This document shows positions 46,093 through 52,671 of a stretch of DNA of 52,671 nt, piece after piece. The notes beneath the pieces were generated by a model that made no database searches, was not told the DNA's origin, and was given only the letters and a program-made list of their open reading frames with translations. The DNA comes from ZC4RG17 sp036259475 (GTDB lineage Bacteria > Actinomycetota > Acidimicrobiia > Spongiisociales > ZC4RG35). The first letter of the stretch is position 1; every line of letters begins with the position of its first letter. The position numbers and the translations under genes are program-made. The stretch spans positions 1-52,671 of the forward strand of contig DATABS010000053.1 of the NCBI GenBank assembly GCA_036259475.1. Reading direction: 5' to 3'.

Positions 46093-49000
46093 TCAGTTGA
46101 CCAGCTGCTCCAGTGGCTCGGACCAGGCAGTCACCGCCGCCTTCAGATCCGAGTCGGTTATACCCGCGGCCAGCTCAGCCACCTGCTGGCGAGCCCGGGC
46201 GACGTGCCGGCGGGCTCCTTCTGAGTCGCCCATCGCCAGGGATGCCCGAACCGCCGCCCCTGCGATCGTGACCGCCAGGACGCGGTACCGGGCCGCTTGC
46301 GCCAGCTCCTCGGCCCGGGCGAACGAGGCGGCGGCTTGCTCGGCGTCGCCTTCGGCGAGGAGCACCTCACCGCGGACGAACTCGAGGCTGGGATCGAAGG
46401 CGCGCACCTGCTTTCCCTCCACGAACGCCGCCGTTTCGGCCACCGCGCCAGTTGCCGTGACCGGATCATTCGACCTCGCCGCCACCAGAGCTCGACCGAG
46501 GAGGAGCTGCGGCTTCGCCCAGTACTTCGCCGCCGACGATGACGCCAGACCTTCCTCGAAGTAAGTGGCGGCGGTCGCCGCGTCATCGCGGGCGAGGGCG
46601 GCATACCCCAGCTCCGTCAGCACCGTGGAGGCGAGGAAGTCGCCCAGAGGAGACCGAACCGCTTCCTCGGCGGCGTCTCGAGCCTCGCCCATCGCCTCGT
46701 CCATGCCCACCGTGGCGTACACGCGAGCCAGGCCGGCCGCGTTGAGCGCCACGAAGAACGGCAGGCTCCTCTCTTCGGCCACCGTCCTGGCCTTGTGAAA
46801 AGCCGTCAGCGCCTCCTCGATCCGACCTGTCTCATACAGCAACTGACCGGCCAACCCTTGACTCAGCGGAGAGAAGAAATCGGCATATCGGTCGAGCGTG
46901 TCCTGCGATCCGATCATCAGCTCCAGCGCCTCCTCGGTGTCGCCGGCGCGGAGCCGAAGACGCGACAGCACCAGGGCGCGCAGAAGGGCGAGCCTGCGTT
47001 CGTCGCCCACCTCCTCCACGGCCTCGAGCGCCTCCTCGGTCGCCGGGACCGCCCGGTCGAAGTCCATGAGCCAGACTGTGTTCTCCGCCAGACGGATCAG
47101 ACCTTCGATGCGGATCTCATCCGATCCCAGCTCCTTGCCCCACCGCGCCGTCTCGGCGTCGTGGAACACGGTCTCATCGATGTTGCCGCCCAGACCGGCG
47201 ATCGTGCAGGCGTTCATGTGGTACTGAGCGAGGCCGAACTCGTCGCCCGCCTCCTCGGCGAGGGCTCGTGCCTGTTCCAGATATCGGTGGGCCGAGGGCA
47301 GGTCTCCCGCCATCGTGGCGCTCGCGATGCCCAGACGATTGAGCGCGGTGACTTTGGCAGAAGGGCGGCCGGAGGTATCGGCGTAGTCCACGAGCCGCTG
47401 ATAGGCGGCCTCGGACTGGGTCAGGTCGGGGACGAGTGTGTAGGCGACGCCGAGGCCGTCATGTCCCCGGACGATGAGGTCGGCGTCGGCGTCGGGCGGG
47501 ATGTTCTCCAGGGCGGTGGTGAAGAAATGGATGGCGTCGGACAACGCCATGGAACGTGACGACCGCTCGCCGGCGACGATCAGGTGAGGGAACGCCTTGG
47601 CCCGATCCCCTGCCTCCAGGAAGTGCACCGCGATCTCGTGGACGGAATCCGGAGCGGTGGCGGTCAAGTACTCGGCCAGGCGGGCGTGCAGTTCCCGACG
47701 TGTCCTGAGCAGCATCGTGGAGTAGGCCGCTTCCCGCATGAGGGCGTGATGGAAGGCGATCATCCCCACTTCGCCGGGCCGCTCCACGAAGATCTCGCGC
47801 CGCAGGAGATCGGTGAGCCGTCCGCCGAGGTCGACGGCATCTCCCACCAGGGCCGCCAGCGTCGGCCGCTCGAACTCGTTCCCGATCACCGACGCAATCT
47901 GAGCGACCGTCCTCGACTCCTGCTCCAAGCGGTCCAGGCGGGCGGTGAGCAGCGCCGCCAGCCCGGTCGGAACGGGGAACTCCGTCGTGTCCGACCCGCC
48001 TTCCCGAAGCGTCCGGGCCATCTGCTCGATGAACAGCGGGTTGCCGTTCGATCGCTCCAGCACCTGCTGGCGCAGTTCGGCGGGGAGCGACAACCCGTCG
48101 AGGTGGTTATCGAGCAGCTCCTCGGCCGCCGAACGCCCGAGCGAGGTCAGGTCGATGGTCTCGTAGCGATGGGGGTGGTTGCGCTCGGCCGCCTCATGGA
48201 TCGTCCAGGGCGGCTCGTCGCGGTAGGGCCGCATCGTGAAGACGACACCGAGGGGGACCGACTCCGTCAGTCCCATGAGGTCATCGAGCAGCGCCAACGA
48301 CATCGGGTCGGCCCAGTGGATGTCCTCGAGCGAGATCAGCAGAGGGCGATTCTGCGCCTCGGCCTCTACATAGGCGATGGCCGCCTGGCGGACCCGGGCA
48401 TCCAGCACTGGAGGCTCGAGTCGCTCGAGGAACCGGGAAGTGGCTTCGGGAAGGGGGACACCGGTGAGATATGCGAGGTAGGCGCCGGCGTCGGCGAATT
48501 CGGGGATGACCGCCTCCGCCCGTTCTACGACGACGCCATGCGCCCCGTCGGCCCGCTCCAACTCCCACCACCGGGCGAGAAGTTGACTCACGGCCGAGTA
48601 GGGGACGGAGGCGTCGTAGGACTCGTTGACGCTCGACATCCAGGCCAGGGCGCCCGGGGCTCCGTGCACGAACGCGATAGGAACGGCGGCCTCGGTCGCG
48701 GAGCGGAACCGGTCAAGGAGACACGACTTGCCCAGGCCGGCCTCGCCCATGATCGAGGCCACCCATCCGCCGCCCGCCATGAGCCGCTCACGCAAGGCGT
48801 CCAGCCGACCGAGCTCCTCCGTCCGTCCGATCAGGACCCGCTGCAGGGCCGGACCCGTCTGACGTTGCCATCCGACGACCCGAACGGCCGTGACCGGCTC
48901 GGACTTGCCTTTGACCTCCACCGGCCCGATCTCCTCGCCCTGGAAGTGGTCGGCGACGAGCGACCAGGTGTCGGAGGTGACCCGCACTGTTCCCGGATCG

Positions 49001-49710
49001 GCGGTCTGTTCCATGCGGGCCGCAACGTTGACGGCATCCCCGAGCGCCGTGTACTCGACCCGCAGATCCGAGCCCACTTCACCCACCACCACGAGTCCGG
49101 TGTTTATCCCGACTCTGACGTCGATGGGTATCCCCCACCGGTCAGCGATCTCGGCCTTGTATCCGTCCATCGCCTCAACGATCTCCAGGCCCGCGCGGAC
49201 GGCCCGCACGGGGTCGTCCTCGTGGGCGATCGGGGCACCGAAGAAGGCGAGCACGGCGTCGCCCAACAGCCGGGCCAGGGTTCCCTCGTAGCGGTAGACC
49301 GGCTCGATCAGATGCTCGAACGCCCCGTTGATGATGTCGGTCCAGTCTTCGGGGTCGAGGGACTCGGCCGCCGCGGTAGAGCCCTTGATGTCAGCAAACA
49401 GCATCGTGACGGTGCGCCGTTCGCCTCGCATCGGGTTGGTGGCCCGAGCCGCCGTCATCTTGGTCAGCATCTCGGGCGGCACATATCGGGTGACGTCCTG
49501 ACCGGGCTGGGGGACAGTGGCCGACGTCAGCCTGTTACCGCAGTTGCTGCAGAACTTGGCGTCGGCCGGAGACACGAAAGAGCACACAGGGCAGGTGATT
49601 TGAAGTGAGTCCCCGCACTGCGCGCAGAAGTTGGAACCGGCTGGATTGGAACTTCCGCACGTGGGGCAGGTCAAGATTTCTTCGCTGATGGCTTGTCTCG
49701 ACACTAACAC
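46093..49710 (-). CDS. class III adenylate cyclase fused to AAA-type ATPase and TPR repeats, with zinc ribbons
   Basis: A 1205-aa multidomain regulator. Residues 14-61 hold two zinc ribbons (CPTC...CAQC and CPVC...CSNC). Residues about 98-270 are a class III cyclase: FADIKGS and LLGDAVLAFFGAP give both metal Asp residues, and YTALGDAVNVAARM gives the transition-state Asn/Arg. A STAND-like ATPase follows, with Walker A GEAGLGKS near 320 and LEDIHWADP near 460. From about 740 to the end are TPR-type helix pairs. Such proteins couple ligand or protein sensing to cAMP production. GTG at 49710 has GGAGGGG ten nt upstream; GTG at 49704 is an alternative. Confidence 0.9.
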   Translation of the reverse strand: MLVSRQAISEEILTCPTCGSSNPAGSNFCAQCGDSLQITCPVCSFVSPADAKFCSNCGNRLTSATVPQPGQDVTRYVPPEMLTKMTAARATNPMRGERRTVTMLFADIKGSTAAAESLDPEDWTDIINGAFEHLIEPVYRYEGTLARLLGDAVLAFFGAPIAHEDDPVRAVRAGLEIVEAMDGYKAEIADRWGIPIDVRVGINTGLVVVGEVGSDLRVEYTALGDAVNVAARMEQTADPGTVRVTSDTWSLVADHFQGEEIGPVEVKGKSEPVTAVRVVGWQRQTGPALQRVLIGRTEELGRLDALRERLMAGGGWVASIMGEAGLGKSCLLDRFRSATEAAVPIAFVHGAPGALAWMSSVNESYDASVPYSAVSQLLARWWELERADGAHGVVVERAEAVIPEFADAGAYLAYLTGVPLPEATSRFLERLEPPVLDARVRQAAIAYVEAEAQNRPLLISLEDIHWADPMSLALLDDLMGLTESVPLGVVFTMRPYRDEPPWTIHEAAERNHPHRYETIDLTSLGRSAAEELLDNHLDGLSLPAELRQQVLERSNGNPLFIEQMARTLREGGSDTTEFPVPTGLAALLTARLDRLEQESRTVAQIASVIGNEFERPTLAALVGDAVDLGGRLTDLLRREIFVERPGEVGMIAFHHALMREAAYSTMLLRTRRELHARLAEYLTATAPDSVHEIAVHFLEAGDRAKAFPHLIVAGERSSRSMALSDAIHFFTTALENIPPDADADLIVRGHDGLGVAYTLVPDLTQSEAAYQRLVDYADTSGRPSAKVTALNRLGIASATMAGDLPSAHRYLEQARALAEEAGDEFGLAQYHMNACTIAGLGGNIDETVFHDAETARWGKELGSDEIRIEGLIRLAENTVWLMDFDRAVPATEEALEAVEEVGDERRLALLRALVLSRLRLRAGDTEEALELMIGSQDTLDRYADFFSPLSQGLAGQLLYETGRIEEALTAFHKARTVAEERSLPFFVALNAAGLARVYATVGMDEAMGEARDAAEEAVRSPLGDFLASTVLTELGYAALARDDAATAATYFEEGLASSSAAKYWAKPQLLLGRALVAARSNDPVTATGAVAETAAFVEGKQVRAFDPSLEFVRGEVLLAEGDAEQAAASFARAEELAQAARYRVLAVTIAGAAVRASLAMGDSEGARRHVARARQQVAELAAGITDSDLKAAVTAWSEPLEQLVN

Positions 49711-49815
49711 CCGATGTCATCCCCTCCAGGGTGACGAAGGCAGCGCGGGATGGTGCCCGACATGCCGGCAAGCTCACCCGGTCGACCATGATTGGCTGCG
49801 AGGAGGAACGGGGAT

Positions 49816-50886
49816 ATGGATCGAGCAAAGCTGATCGAGACCAGCGTGGGCGTGATCACGCTCCACCAGGCAGACAGCGGCGCCTACCCGGCCAGCCCCA
49901 ACTATCCGACCTACCAGTACTGCTGGTTCCGGGACGGGTCCTTCATCGCCCGGGCGATGGACGTCGGAGGTCGTTTCGACTCGTCATCGCGGTTCCACCA
50001 CTGGGCGGCGGCGGTGATCGTCGCTCGCTCCGATGAGGTCGATGCCGCCGTCGCCGACCCGCGTTCCCGGCCCCGAGCCACCCTCGACACCCGATATCAG
50101 CTGGATGGCTCCGACGGCAAGGAGAAATGGTCCAACTTCCAACTCGACGGCTTCGGGACGTGGCTGTGGGCGCTGGAGCGCCATATATCCGACTCGAAGG
50201 CAGACCTGCCCTCGATGTGGTCCAGGGCCTCCAACCTGGCCGCCGAGTACCTCACTGCCCACTGGGACCAGCCGTGCTACGACCTATGGGAAGAGTTGCC
50301 CGAGCACATCCATGTCTACACGCTAGGGGCGATCCATGCCGGCCTCTCCTCTCACCAGAGGCTCACGGGAATCGACCACACAGACGTCATCGACCACATC
50401 GCCGCCCTCCTCAACGACCGGGGCGTCGTCGAGGGACGCCTGATCAAGTACCTGGGTGACGATCGACTAGACGCTTCGTTGGTCGCCCTCGGCGTCCCTT
50501 ACGGGGTCTTCGACCCGGCCGGGCCGGTGATGACCGACACGGTCGCCGCCATCGAGGATCGGCTCACCGACGGAGGGGTGCACCGCTACCCCGGCGACAC
50601 CTTCTACGGCGGTGGCCAGTGGCCGCTCCTGACAGCGTGGCTGGCGTGGCATCACCTCGAAGTCGGCAACGCGCAACGGGCCGAGGCCCTGCTCAGGTGG
50701 GTGGAAGCCCAGACCGATGACCAGGGAAACCTGCCCGAACAGGTCTCCACGTCGGTGAATGACTCCGACTGGGTCGAGCCCTGGATAGACCGCTGGGGGC
50801 CGGTGGCAAACCCTCTCCTCTGGTCACACGCGATGTATCTCCTGGCGGTGGAGAGCCCGCCGACCACCCTCCGGGCGCGCCCTTAG
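49816..50886 (+). CDS. glycoside hydrolase family 15-like protein
   Basis: A 356-aa protein of the six-hairpin glucoamylase/trehalase fold. YCWFRDGSFIARAMD is the substrate-pocket signature of GH15, YDLWEELPEHIHVYTLGAIH contains the general-acid Glu region, and GNLPEQVSTSVNDSDWVEPW matches the late second-Glu region. The N-terminal beta-sandwich of full GH15 enzymes (total about 600 aa) is absent; only the catalytic barrel is encoded. It has no signal peptide, so it acts on cytoplasmic alpha-glucan or oligosaccharide. GAGGAGG precedes the ATG at 49816. Confidence 0.85.
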   Translation: MDRAKLIETSVGVITLHQADSGAYPASPNYPTYQYCWFRDGSFIARAMDVGGRFDSSSRFHHWAAAVIVARSDEVDAAVADPRSRPRATLDTRYQLDGSDGKEKWSNFQLDGFGTWLWALERHISDSKADLPSMWSRASNLAAEYLTAHWDQPCYDLWEELPEHIHVYTLGAIHAGLSSHQRLTGIDHTDVIDHIAALLNDRGVVEGRLIKYLGDDRLDASLVALGVPYGVFDPAGPVMTDTVAAIEDRLTDGGVHRYPGDTFYGGGQWPLLTAWLAWHHLEVGNAQRAEALLRWVEAQTDDQGNLPEQVSTSVNDSDWVEPWIDRWGPVANPLLWSHAMYLLAVESPPTTLRARP

Positions 50887-50904
50887 GCAACGGTTTGGGG
50901 ACGG

Positions 50905-51294
50905 CTAGACGAGCGGCTCGAGCCGAGCCAGGGGCGCCGTTTCCACCCAGTACTCCAGGTCGGCCCGGACCTCTTCGGGATCACCTCCCCAGCTCTCCAC
51001 GCGTGCGCGGTAGATGATCCGGGCACGGGTTTCCGGTTCACGGATGACGGTCGCCCGGGCCGGCACATCGGCGACGACGTCCCGCTTGAGATGGATCGTC
51101 ATCTGGGGATTCACGTGGAGGTTGGCGAGCCAGTCCCGTTGCGAACCGGGTCTTCCGGTCAGATAGAGCGCCCCGTCGAAGTTGTGCAGGTAGATCTCGA
51201 TCCGGCGCGGTCTTCCCGAGCGCCGGCCCAGGGTCGTGATGTCAACGATCCCTCCCGCGGCAAGCGCGGCATCGATCTCGGGTGACACGCCCAT
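50905..51294 (-). CDS. deazaflavin-dependent nitroreductase family protein
   Basis: A 129-aa split-barrel protein of the DDN/F420H2-dependent reductase family. VDITTLGRRSGRPRRIEIYL is the F420-binding segment (TxGRxSGxxR), DGALYLTGRPGSQRDWLANL the second part of the pocket, and NPQMTIHLKRDVVADVPARA the strand that closes it. Family members reduce quinones or nitroimidazoles with F420H2; some are haem-binding. It is transcribed alone and convergent with the GH15-like gene. Together with two LLM enzymes it shows that the host makes F420. Confidence 0.87.
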   Translation of the reverse strand: MGVSPEIDAALAAGGIVDITTLGRRSGRPRRIEIYLHNFDGALYLTGRPGSQRDWLANLHVNPQMTIHLKRDVVADVPARATVIREPETRARIIYRARVESWGGDPEEVRADLEYWVETAPLARLEPLV

Positions 51295-51508
51295 ATCGCT
51301 ATCCGCTCACTCTCGGCTGGCAGACCATCCTATCCGACGCGAGCGCGCCGCCTTCCTTGGGCTTCCCCGCTACCACCGTGCCGGTTCGCCACCGTCATAT
51401 CTCCGGAAGGTGGCGAAGTCGCCGCCACGCTGACCGTGGAGGAGGGAACCCGTGGAACCATCCACCGCCGCCGCGCCGTCCAAGGCCACACCACGTCGAG
51501 GAGGCGCC

Positions 51509-52579
51509 ATGGGTGGATGGAGAAATTCGAAGATCAGGCGCTGGTTTACGGCGGTCGCCGCCATCGTGGCGGTCGTTGCCACAGGAGCGGCTCCTGCCCT
51601 TGCCTGCGGCGGCCTGGTGGGCGAGAACGGCACGATCCAGCTGGTGCGCACCACCACCCTGGCCGCTTACAGCGACGGGGTCGAACGCTACGTCACCGCA
51701 TTCGAGTTCACTGGCAGCGGCGAGGAGGTGGGATCGATCATTCCCTTACCCGACGTGCCTACGAAGGTCGAGCGGGGCGGCGACTGGACGCTGCAGCGCC
51801 TCGCCCGGGAAGTCACACCGGCCGACGAAATTGTCGAAGCGACCTTCACCGCCGAGGCCGCCGGGGCGGCGGAAGTCCTGTTGGAAGTGGAGATCGATGC
51901 CCTGGACATCACCGTCCTGCGGGGCGGTGGCGATGAGGTTGGCGCCTGGGCCGCCGAGCACGGGTTTCTCCTCACACCTGACGCCCCCGAGGTCCTCGAC
52001 TTCTATGCCTCACGGAGCCCGATATTCATGGCCGCCAGATTCAACGCCGAACGGGCCGCCGAACTGGCGCAGGAGGCCGGTGACAGCACGCCGATCATGG
52101 CGACCATCCCCACGGACGATCCCTGGGTCCCCATCCGGATCCTCGGACTGGGAGCCGATCCAGGCACGCCGATCGAGGCCGACGTGTTTCTCCTCACCGA
52201 GGAGGAACCGGACCTCCTGGCCGGCGGCACCGGCATGACGCTTCAGCGAAGCGAGGCGGCGAGACCCGGTCTCCTCGCCGACCTCCGATCCGACGTGGGG
52301 ATGGAGTGGTTGCCCGACGATATGTGGCTGTCCTACCTCAGCGTGGACTCACCCGCCGGGGAACTCGACTACGACCTGGCCATTTCCGCCACCTCGGGAG
52401 AGGCGGCTGACTTCGCCGACACCGGCGTGCCCGCCCCCGAGTCGATCCCCGTCGGCGCCCGGGCACCGCTCTGGCCTGCCACCCTGGCGGTAGGCACCGG
52501 ACTGGTGACGCTGGCTCTTGGATTGGGCCGAAGGACACAAGGCGGGCGAGGGACCCTCGGATCGGGACGTCCGGCATGA
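51509..52579 (+). CDS. DUF2330 family exported protein
   Basis: A 356-aa exported protein. The signal peptide (about residues 1-34, FTAVAAIVAVVATGAAPALA) leads to CGGLVGENGTIQLVRTTTLA, the DUF2330 opening. The body is beta-rich and acidic, with FEFTGSGEEVGSIIPLPDVP, and the end has a membrane span (PLWPATLAVGTGLVTLALGL) followed by basic residues, so it is anchored with its bulk outside. ATG at 51509 with GAGGAGG just upstream gives the best signal peptide; GTG at 51452 also has an RBS. The function is unknown. The next gene overlaps by 4 bp. Confidence 0.83.
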   Translation: MGGWRNSKIRRWFTAVAAIVAVVATGAAPALACGGLVGENGTIQLVRTTTLAAYSDGVERYVTAFEFTGSGEEVGSIIPLPDVPTKVERGGDWTLQRLAREVTPADEIVEATFTAEAAGAAEVLLEVEIDALDITVLRGGGDEVGAWAAEHGFLLTPDAPEVLDFYASRSPIFMAARFNAERAAELAQEAGDSTPIMATIPTDDPWVPIRILGLGADPGTPIEADVFLLTEEEPDLLAGGTGMTLQRSEAARPGLLADLRSDVGMEWLPDDMWLSYLSVDSPAGELDYDLAISATSGEAADFADTGVPAPESIPVGARAPLWPATLAVGTGLVTLALGLGRRTQGGRGTLGSGRPA

Positions 52580-52671
52580 GCCCTCGCCACCTTCTCGGGA
52601 CCCTCGTCGCGGCGGTCGTCGTGACCGTCGCCGTCGGCGCGATGAGCTACGCCGTGGCCGCCGGGTTGGAG
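52576..52671 (+). CDS. membrane or exported protein, N-terminal fragment (truncated by window)
   Basis: A frame starting with ATG that overlaps the stop of the DUF2330 gene (ATGA) and runs to the window edge, giving 32 residues. The N-terminus is short and basic, then hydrophobic (LLGTLVAAVVVTVAVGAMSY), so it begins with a signal peptide or membrane anchor. The family cannot be told. Coupling suggests function together with the DUF2330 protein. Confidence 0.6.
   Translation, partial: MSPRHLLGTLVAAVVVTVAVGAMSYAVAAGLE

Noticed and set aside
47584..49608. 674-aa open frame on the plus strand
   Set aside because: Antisense to the cyclase gene, whose motifs are unmistakable; composition shows the usual GC-rich shadow bias.
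1..52671. CRISPR arrays, transposons, prophage
   Set aside because: No regularly spaced direct repeats, no transposase, integrase or phage structural gene motifs were seen; the window reads as ordinary chromosome with small accessory features.

Overview
The window is GC-rich, gene-dense chromosomal DNA of an actinobacterium. Supporting traits are F420-dependent LLM-family oxidoreductases and a deazaflavin-dependent nitroreductase-family protein, RsbW/RsbV/SigB-type stress regulators, an ECF42-type sigma factor with a DGPF partner, DUF427 proteins, frequent GTG/TTG starts, 4-bp ATGA overlaps, and a recurring TANNNT hexamer 5 to 8 nt before start codons that suggests leaderless transcripts. A deep lineage such as Acidimicrobiia is plausible but is inference. 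No rRNA, tRNA, CRISPR array, transposase or phage gene was seen.

Layout. 1-99 is the tail of a topoisomerase I-like gene. 145-1473 holds a small HTH gene, a frame-broken Clp-N gene and a ribbon-helix-helix-like gene. 1.5-6.9 kb carries metabolic singletons: serine hydrolase, histidine phosphatase, glycerate kinase, CFA-type methyltransferase, LLM oxidoreductase and a tiny membrane protein. 6.95-10.6 kb is a partner-switching stress module: a membrane PP2C phosphatase, an RsbW-type kinase, an RsbV-type STAS protein, and a SigB-class sigma factor whose N-terminus is a degenerate RsbW-like domain. 10.7-16.2 kb has DUF72, a site-2 protease with CBS domains, a second LLM enzyme, a beta-propeller-like protein, a membrane protein and Dps. 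16.4-19.5 kb is redox: a BBE-type flavin oxidase behind a MerR-type promoter, then a compact molybdopterin oxidoreductase / flavin reductase / DUF6510 operon. A SIR2-like protein with a pseudo-receiver tail follows (19.5-20.7 kb). 21-22.8 kb is the DGPF/ECF42 pair with a matching promoter. 22.8-29.4 kb holds GNAT, lipoprotein, nitroreductase, cupin and DUF427 genes, an ECF sigma/anti-sigma-like pair beside a 47-bp nested palindrome, a second STAS protein, PRC-barrel, DUF488 and DoxX.

29.5-33.8 kb has a MalY/PatB-type C-S lyase and a convergent UnbU/UnbV-like pair without any enediyne synthase. 33.9-44.2 kb is a pentose (most likely xylose) island: Gfo/Idh/MocA dehydrogenase, ROK repressor with two operator-like palindromes, an ABC importer (binding protein, attenuator, permease, single-domain ATPase), an SDR, and a convergent operon of xylose isomerase, mutarotase-like protein and xylulokinase. 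The likely flow is import, mutarotation, isomerisation to xylulose and phosphorylation, under ROK repression relieved by sugar.

44.3-52.7 kb carries a degenerate ThiS/Mut7-C protein, an MFS exporter, a 1205-aa zinc-ribbon/adenylate cyclase/ATPase/TPR regulator, a GH15-type hydrolase, a deazaflavin-dependent protein, a DUF2330 protein and a truncated membrane protein.
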